Assembly: GCA_012934845.2 (NCBI GenBank) | Contig: WNNJ02000570.1 | Coordinates: 1-64,000, forward strand | Source: Pomphorhynchus laevis | Lineage: Eukaryota; Acanthocephala; Palaeacanthocephala; Echinorhynchida; Pomphorhynchidae | Reading direction: 5' to 3' | Length of the DNA: 64,000 bases | Shown here: piece by piece, positions 34,426 through 44,811 of the stretch | How the letters are laid out: every line of letters begins with the position of its first letter | Position numbering within the stretch: position 1 is the first letter of the stretch | Program-made: the position numbers and the translations under genes | The notes under the pieces: generated by a model | Databases searched by the model: none | What the model saw: the letters and a program-made list of their open reading frames with translations, nothing else | What the model was told of the DNA's origin: nothing

Positions 34426-35937
34426 TAATGTGGCAAATGCGTACAAGCTGTATGCTTACAAGTCCACAAACAAAAATGAAAAAGTCAAGCGGATAAATTG
34501 TTTAAATAGGATCGGATTTGTCGTTTGAAGCACGGCAAGGAAGTTGATTGGCGTATATGAATGGACATATGATTTCACGATAGAGGAGCAGCCACTAGGA
34601 AGGAGCGGAGTCCAAAGGAGGTAGAGTAGTTTGGGACATGTAAAAGAAGGAAATTACATGAACGCAAGGAACAGTAAACAGGACGAGAATTATCAAGAAA
34701 AGGAAGTTTGAGAAATAAAGGGGTATGAAAAGTTACAAGGCGGAAAGCAACGATAAGAAGACGAATTTGAACACGACAATAAATTGTAGGCAAATCGAGA
34801 GAAGCAAGATGGTAGGATGTATTATCATAACGACGAAGACGGAGGAGAATTCGGACGGCTGCGTTAACGATGCGTTGTAGGGGAAGAAGAGTGGATTTAG
34901 GTGAATTGGGAAATAGACTAAGACAATAATGGTGTCTATAAAAAAGGAGAGAAGATATGAGAGTCATACAAGAAGGGAAATCGATCAATCTACGAACTTG
35001 ACGGAGGTTGCGGAGTATCAAGGTAGATGAGCGTACTTTATCTCTAACGAAAGGTTTAAGTGAAAGTCGGTTGTCAAAATGGAAGCCTAGGAAAACGAAA
35101 TTATCAATGATAGGAAGAATTGTCGAATTTAATGATACGGAGGGAGGTTCGAAGCCGATGCGTCGAGGTAGGATCCACATAATTTTGGATTTATCAGGAT
35201 TCAGAGAAAGGCGAAGGGAAGAAAGATGATTGGAAATTGAGACAAGACAGTCGGAAGCAGAAACATTAAGATCATGAATACGATAAACAGGTGCATGAGC
35301 ATAGATGAGAATGTCATCAGCATATTGCATAACATGGAAGTTAAATTTATGAGAAATTGAAGACAAATCACCGAGAAGAAGAGAGAAAAGCAGAGGGCCT
35401 AATACGGAGCCTTGTGGAACACCGGACGGAATGGACGAAGGATGGGAGAGAGAAGAGTTAGAATAGACGCGAAATGTACAATTCGATAGATATGAAGAAA
35501 ACCATGATACAGTGGATAAAGATAAGCCATAATCATGACGAAGGCGATGGAGAAGAATCGAGTGATCGACGATGTCAAAAGCAGACGATAGATCAAGAGA
35601 AACTATGACACTACATAATTTATGATCGCGCGATATGAGTAAGTCGTTATAAACTTTAAGACATGCAATTTCGGTAGAGTAATTAGAGCGAAAAGCGGCT
35701 TGGAAGGGAGGAAATAAGTTAGAGGAAAAGAGATATGTATTAACTTGCTTAAGAACGAGACGCTCAGGGAGTTTAGAAGGGTTGGGAGAAGTGAAATAGG
35801 ACGGTACGAAGATGGTAGTGAGGAATCGAGAGATTGCTTTTTGATGAGAGGACGAACAGTGACGCATTTCCAGATGGAAGGAAATTACGGCTACGGATGG
35901 GCGAGTTGAACAATGTGGTTAGGAAGGGTAAGTTAAT
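34426..35937 (-). mobile_element. LINE A2a, 3' part (minus strand)
   Basis: Family A relative (subfamily A2). The 3' stem-loop is at 34435-34475 (plus strand TGTGGCAAATGCGTACAAGC) and the RT is upstream on the minus strand. A ~49-bp segment at its inner end (CTACGGATGGGCGAGTTGAA, 35891) is repeated at 38006, beyond LINE F, where the 5' part of this copy continues. Confidence 0.88.
34575..35867 (-). pseudogene. LINE A2a reverse transcriptase and C-terminal domain
   Basis: A 430-residue open frame: LPERLVLKQVNTYLFSSNLF, STEIACLKVYNDLLIS, LDLSSAFDIVDHSIL (motif A), GVPQGSVLGPLLF (motif B), YADDILIYAH (motif C), FDNRLSLKPFVRDKVRSSTL and the C-terminal domain through FLVAAPLS. Palm motifs are all intact but the fingers start out of frame before 35867 and the EN is separated by LINE F. 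The long surviving frame suggests moderate age. Confidence 0.85.
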
Positions 35938-35960
35938 GTTCCAACGCTTTGGAACATTAA
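35933..35960 (+). repeat. Junction hairpin H3
   Basis: TTAATGTTCCAA, loop CGCT, TTGGAACATTAA: perfect 12-bp arms located at the LINE A2a / LINE F boundary. Confidence 0.88.
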
Positions 35961-37935
35961 GCGTTGTCCACACAAACATTAAATCAGATGACTTTGAAGA
36001 TTTCTTCACTGTGGTCACACCAAGTGCGTGGAGTCGAAAAATGAATGAGAGCTTGCGTTGGGTGGTTACAAGATGTGTGGCCTTGCGTAATATAGATTCG
36101 TACTGGTTCATCTCTGTCGTAGTTTGAGGGTGGCAGGCAGGTGAAGCGTATTTCATTAAAGATAAGACAATCATTGTAAATTAACTTAAAACTGGATGCG
36201 TCAAGCTGGCCAATGGTCCTTCTAATAACTGCTAAAATTCGACGGCATTTAGCAACTGTGTGACTGGTATGTGGGATAATAGATAAGCTTCTGCTTACGA
36301 CCATTCAAAGGTCTTGAAATTGGGGAACTGTTTCAATTTCTCTTCCGTCAATGGTATATGACGAATTGATGTGTAGATGTCCAATGCGCATATGTTTTGA
36401 CTTATCGGTGTATAATACCAGTCCCCGTTGATTACACCAGACCTTAATATTATCAATGTATCTCTGAAGTATCATTGGATCTCAGTTATCAATTATTAGT
36501 CGTCAAATTTTCAAGTCGTCGGCATATAAACCACATGGACTCGAAATAGCTGTAGTAAGCTCGTTGATTTAAATAATGAAGAGCTATGGACTGAGTACCG
36601 ATCCTTGAGGAACACCGCATCCAAGAGTTCTTGTCTTTGACATATGTTTATTTGCCAATACAGTAATCTTCCGATTTCTATGGAAGGAGTTAATCCAATT
36701 TAGGAGGGTTCTTCTGATGCCGTACTATTCCAGCTTAATAAGGAGGACATCATAGTATATCTAATCAAATGCTTTGCTGAGGTCGAAAAACAAAACATCA
36801 ACACTAACTCCAGCCTCGGTATATCTGTTCCAATCACTTCTCGCAAGTACGAGGTTTGTGACAGTAGATCTTCCTGGGCGGAAACCATGCCTGTTGTCAC
36901 AGAGTACTTGTTTTCCTTCTAGTTGCCCAATGACTCGTTTAAAAAGCAGTTTCTCTAACACTTTACAAGCGACGCAGGTAAGGCTTATTGGCCGATAGTT
37001 GCTTGCTAGATTACGGTCGCCTTTTTTGTAGATATGTCGGATTGTAGAACATTTCCAATCTGATGGTATACAGCTTGTTGATAAGGAGAAATAGAATATG
37101 GTGTGTAAAGGTTCATATATTACTGGTGCAAGTTTCCGTTGAAGAATTGGAGGAATATTGTCTGGTCCTTCCGCAATTGATCGTGGATAGCTTCAGAAGT
37201 TCCTTAAGTACCTCAAATTTATCAAATGGAGTAAATTCGTAACACGGATATTGAGCTGTGGAGACTCGGGGTCAATACTGACAGATAGGATTCTCTAGCG
37301 TGAATTGATCCAGGAAAATATTGGCAATTGCTTTGTCATCAAATGTGAGATCACAGGTTTCCATAAATATAGAGTTGATCTCAGGGGTAGTTGATTTAAA
37401 TGAGCTGATATGTTTGAAAAATTTACTGGGATATCTTTTTGATGATCGACAAAGATTGGAAACGAAACACCTGCTTTTCTGCGTTTGAGTGCCGTTACTT
37501 GATTTCGTAATTCCTTGTAATCGGTCCAAGAACAATTCCCTTCTTTCAATTTTTTGTAAATTTTGTCTCTTGTCTTAATCATTTGTTTAATCTGCGAGTC
37601 AAACCAAATGGGAGTTTGGTGGGATGTGCGCTGACGTTTGTAATGTGAGAAGTAATTTAGAGCATTGATCAAGGTAGATTTGAACTTTTCCCAGCACTGA
37701 TGTATGCCAATTTTACATATGGATTAGGCCATAAATGTTTTGAATACCTTGCGTCATACTTGCGACATTCGCAAGTATGACGAATGTCGCAAGTGGGGGC
37801 TGTTTTAAAGTGACTGACAGAAAGCGCCAGCCTAATGACACAATGATCACTGTGGTCAATTGGGGACTGAGAGATTTTTTATCAATTGTGGGTTCCCCTC
37901 GTGATAAGCAGAGGTCTAAAAGGGCAGATGATTGC
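35945..37935 (-). mobile_element. LINE F, CR1/Jockey-like, minus strand, truncated at both ends
   Basis: On the minus strand: EN end (near 37850), linker (QTPIWFDSQIKQMIKTRDKI), RT (AEGPDNIPPILQRKLAPVIY, NYRPISLTCVACKVLEKLLF, NRHGFRPGRSTVTNLVLAR, VLFFDLSKAFD, GVPQGSVLSP, LYADDLKI) and C-terminal pieces (RRTIGQLDASSFKLIYNDCL) to about 35990. Stops and frame changes are frequent. It is flanked by a ~49-bp direct repeat of LINE A2a sequence (35891-35937 and 38006-38053), and hairpins H3 and H4 lie at or near its ends. Confidence 0.82.
37752..37793 (+). repeat. Overlapping fold-back hairpins H4
   Basis: Two overlapping inverted repeats: CGTCATACTTGCG (37752-37764) with CGCAAGTATGACG (37770-37782), and CTTGCGACATTCG (37759-37771) with CGAATGTCGCAAG (37781-37793). 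All arms are perfect over 13 bp. They lie in the EN end of LINE F. Confidence 0.9.
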
Positions 37936-37993
37936 TTCCTGGCCCACCATCCACATCCGCATCAAACTCCGTTTTCTTCTTGTAACTATTCGT
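37936..37993 (+). mobile_element. 58-bp family A LINE filler, plus strand
   Basis: Encodes SWPTIHIRIKLRFLLVTIRLIA, matching residues of the A1 C-terminal domain in the plus orientation. It is wedged between minus-strand LINE F and minus-strand LINE A2a. Its size and position suggest a templated filler at a repair junction, not a transposition. Confidence 0.8.
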
Positions 37994-37999
37994 CTCATC

Positions 38000-39245
38000 G
38001 CTCACTTGCGGCTACGGATAGACAAGTTGAACAATGTGGTTAGGAAGGGTAAGCTAGAGGATCTGATATTTTTAAGCAAATTCACGCTTGAGAAGGAGAT
38101 TCTTTATTCTTTATTTAGGTAATGGCATAAGAACTAAAGAAACTTCATTAAAGAAACGGGAAGAAGGTGGAATTTCTTTGGGAGGGAAGTATTCAAAGAT
38201 AAGATAGGATACAAGGGGCATATGGGTAGAAGATAAAGTAAATTAGATAACCTAGATTGTAATTAAGAAGAAAATTCAATAGGATTTATGTTACAAGGGG
38301 TAGATGATCGTGAAAGAATTGAGTTTAAGATTTTCCAATGAGATTTAGAGTTGGAAGAAAATTCGAGTTGATTTCGCAAAAAGAGAGTACGTTTAGTACG
38401 CATAAGAATAATATGGGAACAGCGGAAAGAAAAATAAGAAGCACGGAGATTTGTAGTGATTTAGTTTGGAGAACGTCTAAGAAAGCGATTAAACACACGA
38501 ATAGAGTGACCGAGTCGACGTTTAGAAAGACTACAGTCAGAATCGAACCTGGGAGCATGGCGCAAGTGCTGAGAACGTCGGGGTCGAATAGGCAGAAGGT
38601 GATTGTGGATAGTTGTAAGTTCAGAATCAAACAGAATGCAGAGATCATCGGGAGAAAGATATTTAAGTGAAAGTGAAAAGAGTGAAGAATTGAGTAAGGT
38701 CGGGCAGATAATAGAGATATCGAGAAGTTTCCAGGGTCGACTAGGAGTTGCTAGTGTTGGAGGAGAAGGATGAGGATGAGTAAGTAATAATAAAATGATG
38801 GGACAAATCAGGAACAATAATAGACAAAGAGGTATATGCATTGAAGCAGTTGGTAACATCAATGATGTTGATAGCATCACCGAGAATATGAGTGGTGCTT
38901 TTTGAAAATAATTTATAGTTAAAATAAAAAAGTTAGTTAGATTGATAGAGTCAGAGTTAGCCGGGCGATAAAGACCAATGTTAAATTGCCCGAGAAAAAA
39001 CGAAGGAGCATATGACAATGAACAGTGAGAAAGAATAAACGTAAGTGGTTGCTGAGCATGGACGGTATACAATCACAAGTTCGAGAGGGAAATGAGTTGA
39101 TGATCTACATATGAGCGATTCGAACGAAGTGGAACAGATGTTATTATCAATTTTACGTGGAGACGTTAGGTGCGGAGAAATGGCAACAATACCGCCATTG
39201 TTCGAAGCAGTTGATGTGGACGAGACAATAAGCGGAACTGATTTG
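38000..39245 (-). mobile_element. LINE A2a, 5' part (EN and linker), minus strand
   Basis: Minus frames contain STASNNGGIVAISPHLTSPR, FESLICRSS, LELVIVYRP, LGQFNIGLYRP (GDFN motif changed to GQFN), AINIIDVT, LICPIILLL and the linker RHAPRFDSDCSLSKRRLGHS, reaching the start of RT near 38000. The EN start is missing: the copy ends against Ty3/Gypsy fossil 3. The frame is broken several times. Confidence 0.8.
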
Positions 39246-39715
39246 AAAGATGCAAAATAAAAAATTTTAAAGATACTTCGATGGATGATAAAACTTCCTT
39301 TATACTCATATGATATTGAATATAGACCGAGTAAGACAAATGCATCGGTCTTTTTAATGTTAAGGCAGTCATGTGGTATTTTAGCAAATTCGGAAAATTT
39401 AATAGAGATGCTCAAGTCACATTTGCTTCCTGGTGTCACAACATTGTTGAATGATCAAACTCCCACAGCCTACCTTATTCGTTAAAATAGATAAGAAAAA
39501 TTACTTCCAAATACATGTGTTGAAAAGTAAAAGCTCAATTTTATACACCTTAATATCAAGCTAAATTGGCAACATATACTACACCATTTGAAATCATCTC
39601 AATTGATGTTGAGGAACCGCTTCCCACTTCTACGTATATATATTGCAAGAAAATATTTCGCTAAAAAAATTGACAACTTTTCTTGGTATTCGGTAGCTTA
39701 TCTATGCAGAGTAAT
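39246..39715 (+). mobile_element. Ty3/Gypsy fossil 3, RNase H-integrase part
   Basis: End of RNase H (KLPLYSYDIEYRPSKTNASV), the region before integrase (KSHLLPGVTTLLNDQTP) and the start of the integrase core (PFEIISIDVEEPLP). Short, broken, no terminal repeats seen. It lies between two minus-strand family A LINEs. Confidence 0.75.
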
Positions 39716-39780
39716 TTATTTATAGTGGCGAGTGCACGCCAATGCGAGCTTACAAGCTCACGTAGAAGAAAAAAGAACAA
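39716..39780 (-). mobile_element. LINE A2b 3'-terminal stem-loop and tail, minus strand
   Basis: Plus strand TAGTGGCGAGTGCACGCCAA continuing with TGCGAGCTTACAAGCTCACG: the family A 3' end with different bases in the stems. It is separated from its coding end (42950-43405) by the Penelope-like element. Confidence 0.7.
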
Positions 39781-40139
39781 ATTAAATCAGCTAACTGAGT
39801 CTACGTATTGTTATATAATTATAAAATAAACAAAACATAATAATGCTAAATCAAAATTTAATAATTAAATAATAAAATTAATAATTGTTTTTAGATTTTC
39901 TATAATTTAAATCAAGTTAAAAAAAATAAAATTTAAAATAAACGTCATTTTTATGAATTGACTAATAAATAACAGACGTTGTATCAGAATAAGAATTAGA
40001 GGTCATCAGGAGGAACTGCTATGCTATCAGGTTTCGGCCCCTAACTCCTCTACCCAACATAGCAGCGGGGCCAAATACATGCTAATGATGTATTTCCTCT
40101 GAAATAACTATCTAGTATCTTATTCTAATGCAAAGTATA

Positions 40140-41606
40140 TTATTTATTATTCATCCATAAAAATTTGCCACTTAAGAGTTTAAATTTATTCTTTATATTA
40201 TTGTGTTGATTTATATATTTTACTATTTTCTGCTTGATGTTATTTTTATAGTAACCTAGTTTAAAATATGTATCTATTAAATTATTTAAATGATTTTTAA
40301 GAAAGCCAATATCATTACAAATTGTTGCAATTCTTAAAATTTCATTATTTAATGTATTATATTTTATATTATATGGTATGCATGAATGCTCATGCAAAAA
40401 TATGTTTCTTGTAAATTTAAATATGTCATCTTTACGATATAAATTAATAGTAGTTTTAGTTAATGTTAATTTAATGTTCATATCTAGATATACACCTTCT
40501 TTATCATTAATATTGGTTTTGTTAAGAATAAGGCTTTCTGGATAAATGTGCTCACTAATTGAATAAAAATTATTAGAATTAAATACACATATATCATCAA
40601 TGTATCGAAACATATATTTCATATATTTATATTGTTTAGATTTAGTTTTTACACAGTTATGAACAAATTCATATTCTATAAAGCTTAAAAACAAGTCAGC
40701 TATAATTGGGCTACTATTACCACCCATTGGAACACCTTTTACTTGTCTAAATATAGATGTCCCTACTTTTAAATAATTTTGATTTATCAAAATATTTAAG
40801 GATTCTATTAATTCAATTTTATCCATATATTTATATTTATTTGATGGTTTAATTTTTGTTAGATAGGCGTTATAATTATTATAACATATATATGTATATC
40901 TTTTTCCGAATATAAGATTAATTAATTTTACTAACGCTTCTTTAATATCTACTAAATCTAGATTTGTATAAAGCGTACTAAAATCGTATGTATTTATATT
41001 TTGAAAATTTATTCCTTTTGTCTGTTCTAAAAATTCTTTTGTAGAATTAATACTGAAATAGTGTTTTATACCAGTATTAATTTCGATTACCTTGCAATAT
41101 TTTTTAAAATGTGCTTTAATTACTTTAAGCATTTTATTCATATAAACAGAAAGTGGTTTTAATGTACATTTAAACGCACTACATATGAACCTAGGTTTTA
41201 TTGGATTTTTATGTAATTTTGGATTCCAATATAATATAGGTATAGTTTTATTATCTAATTCAACCTTTATACCCTTTTTATCCATTATAGAACAGTGACT
41301 TGTAATAATTGATTCTAAACTCAACTCACTACGTTCATATGCTGGATTTACATTTAAATCATTAGAATTAACCTCTTTCATTAGTATATCATAATAAAGC
41401 TTTTTGCATATGAAGACAAAGTTATTACTAGCTTTATCAATAGTTGTTATTATATAGTTATCCTTTAATTTAGTAAGTTCTTTATACATATCTTTATTAA
41501 TTTTTTCTTTCCTTTTATAATTGTTTGTTATTTTCATTTTATTTTTAATTTTATCAAATATATAATCTTTCCAAATTTTTATCCTTAGATATATTCGAGC
41601 TTTCAC
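40140..41606 (-). CDS. PLE reverse transcriptase
   Basis: 488 residues. Penelope-type RT, related to telomerase RT. Visible: ITTIDKASNNFVFICKKLYY (51-70), WNPKLHKNPIKPRFICSA (127-144, fingers), NTYDFSTLYTNL (205-216, motif A with catalytic Asp), KGVPMGGNSSPIIADLFLS (290-308, motif B), MFRYIDDICVF (332-342, motif C YIDD) and LDMNIKLTLTK after it. These match the PLE pattern (LHK, DFSxLYT, GxxMGxxxSP, RYIDD), not the LINE pattern. All catalytic aspartates are present. The chosen ATG lies inside the overlap with the upstream frame and is probably not the natural start, since PLEs make one EN-RT protein. Confidence 0.9.
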   Translation of the reverse strand: MKARIYLRIKIWKDYIFDKIKNKMKITNNYKRKEKINKDMYKELTKLKDNYIITTIDKASNNFVFICKKLYYDILMKEVNSNDLNVNPAYERSELSLESIITSHCSIMDKKGIKVELDNKTIPILYWNPKLHKNPIKPRFICSAFKCTLKPLSVYMNKMLKVIKAHFKKYCKVIEINTGIKHYFSINSTKEFLEQTKGINFQNINTYDFSTLYTNLDLVDIKEALVKLINLIFGKRYTYICYNNYNAYLTKIKPSNKYKYMDKIELIESLNILINQNYLKVGTSIFRQVKGVPMGGNSSPIIADLFLSFIEYEFVHNCVKTKSKQYKYMKYMFRYIDDICVFNSNNFYSISEHIYPESLILNKTNINDKEGVYLDMNIKLTLTKTTINLYRKDDIFKFTRNIFLHEHSCIPYNIKYNTLNNEILRIATICNDIGFLKNHLNNLIDTYFKLGYYKNNIKQKIVKYINQHNNIKNKFKLLSGKFLWMNNK

Positions 41607-42855
41607 TATTAATCAGCTTACTAAAGTAATCATTTAAGTTATTATATAACGAACTGTATATTTTATTTTTGTCGTTGTTGTTATTTAATCTATATTTATA
41701 CCCTTTTGATAGCAGCTTTCTTAATTCACAATTTTCAATTAATTCTAGATTATGGGTACATATATGTTCATTTATTTTATCAAAACTAAGACTTTTACAA
41801 TTGCATTCTGTTTCCATTATGTTTCTAATATTATCGTTACATATTGATTTTAATTCTTTATTATAATTACAAATTTTTCGTCCTAATGGTGGTAGGAGTT
41901 TATACCTTATTTTAGGAATATATTTACTTAAATCTGACCCTATTATTTCTTTACTTTTAGAATTATTTAAAAGTCCGGCTATATTTATGTTATCTATACA
42001 TTTATTAATGAAGTTTATGGTTAATGTATATTTTCTATTGTTATTATTTACATTTATTGTACGATTATAGTATTTTGTATTACAATAACTGTCTATTATA
42101 CAACTTAGCCTATCATAGTCGTTAATTAATTTTTGATTTATTGAACATATGATATCTTTAGAAAAACTTCTTATATTTACATAAAGATCTTTTAGCTTAT
42201 TATCACTAAAAAGTTGTTTTAATATTTCTAATTGTTCATTTATATACATATCTTTTTTAATATTTTTAACTCTATTTTTCCTATTCCTTTTATCACCATG
42301 ACTTCTTGGTTTGCGTTTAACCGGATTATTATAATATAGTTGTTTATTATGTATTATACTACTTCTGCCAATTCCTTGTACCACGTCATTCAATCCTAAT
42401 GGGTACATGGAATTAAGCGTTTTAATCCAAAAATCTTCTTTTTCTAATAGTTTTTGATTTAATATAGAAATGTTTTCTTCGATAATATGTTCTAAAATAA
42501 ATAATTTACAGTTTTTAATATCATGTCCTATTAATCTCATATGTTTATGAAATATAGTTTGACTATTATGCTGTATATTATATATGTGTTGCCTAAACCT
42601 AGTTTTTAACATTTGATATGTTTTTCCTATATATTGCAATCCACATGTGCATTGTATTAGATACACTACACCTGCGGTATTGCAGTTACAATTATTATTA
42701 ATATTTAATGAAAAACATTTGTTTGTCGTATTACTTACGATACAATTATTATTATTTATAACATCACAAACTATACAATTTTTTCTGTTACATTTAAAAG
42801 ATCTAAAATTGAAATCATTAGTACTTACGTATTTTTCCAATATTGTTGAGTACAT
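41554..42855 (-). CDS. PLE N-terminal GIY-YIG endonuclease and CxC linker
   Basis: About 433 residues. N-terminal Cys cluster C22, C27, C30 and C47. GIY-YIG core at about 62-150: AGVVYLIQC (GIY strand as VVY), LQYIGKTYQ (YIG), MLKTRFRQH (catalytic Arg), H105 and H111, and LLEKEDFWIKTLN (catalytic Glu), then YPLGLND. The CCHH-type residues fit animal N-terminal-EN PLEs. A basic segment (VKRKPRSHGDKRNRKNRVK, 179-197) may bind nucleic acid. The CxC motif ECNCKSL is at about 349-355, shortly before the RT frame takes over. Its role is target DNA cleavage for intrachromosomal insertion. Confidence 0.88.
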   Translation of the reverse strand: MYSTILEKYVSTNDFNFRSFKCNRKNCIVCDVINNNNCIVSNTTNKCFSLNINNNCNCNTAGVVYLIQCTCGLQYIGKTYQMLKTRFRQHIYNIQHNSQTIFHKHMRLIGHDIKNCKLFILEHIIEENISILNQKLLEKEDFWIKTLNSMYPLGLNDVVQGIGRSSIIHNKQLYYNNPVKRKPRSHGDKRNRKNRVKNIKKDMYINEQLEILKQLFSDNKLKDLYVNIRSFSKDIICSINQKLINDYDRLSCIIDSYCNTKYYNRTINVNNNNRKYTLTINFINKCIDNINIAGLLNNSKSKEIIGSDLSKYIPKIRYKLLPPLGRKICNYNKELKSICNDNIRNIMETECNCKSLSFDKINEHICTHNLELIENCELRKLLSKGYKYRLNNNNDKNKIYSSLYNNLNDYFSKLINSESSNISKDKNLERLYI

Positions 42856-42949
42856 GTAACTTTTAAGTCATAATTTTTAACGTTGCTTTTTCGGTGTCGC
42901 CACCTAGTTTAGTTGACTCAGACTAAACTTACAACGAGAAACAAATAAG

Positions 42950-43405
42950 AAAAAATAGAATATAAAATTAAAATGTCGATGAAATTGAAGCAAGTATATT
43001 GAAGTTAAGGGAAATGATTGGAATGTGGCAAGGTGTCTGAAGATTGTTGAGAGGTTTCGTTAAAGAGGTATAAAAAATTATTATTCGGATAAGATGTTTA
43101 GGGAATGCATTTCTTGATTTTTTATGGAGGAGACATGGTGCAGGAATGTACACGTTGTTTGAAGAGTGGAAGCGACGAGGAAGACCGGGCGTAACCTAGC
43201 AAAGAATTTAGGACAAGTGGAACAGCGACGATAAAAGAGCGGATGGCATAGTTGGTTGAGTTCAAAAGAACGTGGAGAAGTTGGGAATTACTTGATTGCA
43301 TAGATAAGAAGGCAAAACGCGAATCATCAAGATAAGTAAGGTGTAAGTAGGATTGTGAGTGACGAAATAGAAAGCGAAAGTAAAAATACCCAAACGAAAT
43401 TTAAT
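42950..43405 (-). mobile_element. LINE A2b C-terminal coding end, minus strand
   Basis: Minus frames read IKFRLGIFTFAFYFVTHNPT and TSLTKPLNNLQTPCHIPIIS, matching A1's IKLRLLLVTFRLIAV and SLAWNQLPLDVRRAPSF at low identity. Its 3' UTR is interrupted by the PLE, and its upstream RT is replaced by LINE B3. Confidence 0.65.
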
Positions 43406-43451
43406 GTCATCTACAGCAAGACCGAGCGGCATCGGTCTTGCCGTAGATGAC
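43406..43451 (+). repeat. Junction hairpin H5
   Basis: Arms GTCATCTACAGCAAGACCGA and TCGGTCTTGCCGTAGATGAC pair over 20 bp with one mismatch, loop GCGGCA. It lies exactly where minus-strand LINE A2b meets plus-strand LINE B3. Confidence 0.9.
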
Positions 43452-44811
43452 AAATGCTCCGCCCTCAAGCATGCGAATGTTGATTTGTCAACTCCTGTTA
43501 ACACTTCCTCGGGTAGTGATTGTTCTCAAAACTGTCCTCTGGGTAGTGATTGTTGTGGGCGTCTTTGTGCTTACCCGCAGCTACTGCATCCCCGCTGCAA
43601 TTTATGTGTTGCTCCTATAGTAGTCCTGCTATTTGAGAGCGTTAAGGATCTTGCAAAGGCTAGTCAGATTATCGTTAGGCCTATAGATAATCTACGACAA
43701 ATAGTTAGCCTTCCGAATAATACACAACATGCAGTGATTCCTCCAAATCATCGACGGCCATCAAATACCCCTGAGACTCATTTTTCATTAGTTCCGTCTG
43801 CTAGCTCTAAACAATATAGCTCTGGACAATTTAACTCAAGAAGAGAGATAAACGTTATCGTGAGCGGTGCTGAAGAATCTCTCAGTAACAATCTCCAAAG
43901 TAGACTGGATGACGATATTGTCCATCTTTGCGCGGTGCTTTCTAAGATTTTTCTTTAGAGTGATGTGGATGTTGCGAAGTGTCTTAAAGTTCGAAGAGTT
44001 TTTCGTCTAGGCAAGAAACTTTCAGATAGGCCGAGACTTTTAAAAGTTGTTCTAGACTCAAAAGATCATGTTGACTTCCTACTCAAGCATGCATTTAGAT
44101 TATCGCGCTCTGATTTTCATATACTCCGTGATTTATCTCCTGCAGATCGTTTGAGAAGACACGAGGCTTTCAACGAGCTGCATCGACGGCTGGAAAGTGG
44201 TGAGGGCAACCTGTGTCCGGAATTTTCGGGTGGTAAAGTGACGTCCGACTGTCCGGTGGCATCCCTTCTGTAGAGTCAGACCTCTTTAGTAGTGATGGTT
44301 CGTGTGTAGGAAAACTAGTAGACTTCGCTAGCGTCACCGAGCGTGTCACATTTTCCCATTATACGAACATTTTTGTCGGTTGTTCAAATGTTTGTAGTCT
44401 CCTGGCTCAGTTCTCTGAAATTGAATTCATAGTTGCTTCGAGACGTTTTGATGTATTTTGTATAACCGAAACATGGCTACATTCTAACATTTTGGATGAT
44501 TGTGTTGTCAACCCTAACTATTTTCTAATACGTTCGGATCGCTCGTGTGGTAAACGTGGAGGTGGGGTAGCCGCCTATGTGCAAAATAGTCTCCTGGTAT
44601 CGAATATCTCTGCTTTTCGCGACGATATTTTTCTACCTTTGAAGGTCTTGATTTTACACTGGAAAATGGTCAACGATCCTGATTCTGTGTCCTTTACCGT
44701 TCTCCGTCCTATAAATTAAGATTTGACTCTCTTAAACCACATTTGCTGAGTTTATCTTCGTATCCTCTGATTTTGCTCCTGGTTGACTTCAATATCCCCC
44801 AAATCGACTAA
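43426..44811 (+). mobile_element. LINE B3, N-terminal domain and part of EN
   Basis: Extends further 5' than B2 (ATCGGTCTTGCCGTAGATGA) and ends inside EN at the DFNIPQID codons. It replaces the RT portion of LINE A2b. Compared with B2 it is a few percent diverged, with private defects (TAG at 43956-43958; frame changes near 44270 and in EN at 44625). This gives the most complete view of the family B N-terminus. Confidence 0.88.
43442..44273 (+). pseudogene. LINE B3 N-terminal RNA-binding-like domain
   Basis: Begins VDDKCSALKHANVDLSTPVN, then CSQNCPLGSDCCGRLC and HPRCNLC (Cys-rich, possibly zinc-binding), a Ser/Asn-rich stretch, NVIVSGAEESLSNNLQSRLD, a TAG replacing a CAG, then VRRVFRLGKKLSDRPRLLKV, HILRDLSPADRLRRHEAFNE and the EN lead. 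The RRM-like block is the usual pre-EN domain of this LINE group. The apparent ATG at 43404 lies in the foreign/hairpin sequence and is not the true start. Confidence 0.7.

Larger units (their letters stand above)
39785..42935 (-). mobile_element. Penelope-like element with N-terminal GIY-YIG endonuclease (Naiad/Chlamys-type order)
   Basis: Minus strand. About 80 bp of 5' leader, a GIY-YIG/CxC frame, an RT frame overlapping it, and a ~350-bp 3' UTR that recurs at 52.3 and 63.4 kb. Canonical Penelope elements carry GIY-YIG after the RT. Here it comes first and is followed by a short domain with a CxC motif (ECNC), the arrangement published for N-terminal-EN PLEs (Naiad in animals, Chlamys in algae). 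It is strongly AT-rich, unlike the neighbouring LINEs. It sits in the 3' UTR of minus-strand LINE A2b. The two frames overlap by 53 bases in different registers; otherwise no break is seen, so it looks nearly whole. Confidence 0.88.

Noticed and set aside
34575-35867. Host gene for a 430-residue protein
   Set aside because: It carries RT palm motifs and matches LINE A1 throughout; it is a retrotransposon remnant.
39985-40095. Possible hammerhead ribozyme in the PLE 3' UTR (CTGATGA and GAAAC-like boxes)
   Set aside because: The core boxes occur, but the segments that should form stem II do not pair in any of the three copies, and N-terminal-EN PLEs are reported to lack canonical hammerheads.
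43404-43441. Natural start codon of the family B N-terminal protein at 43404
   Set aside because: These codons lie in the fold-back hairpin and foreign sequence at the breakpoint, not in LINE B sequence.
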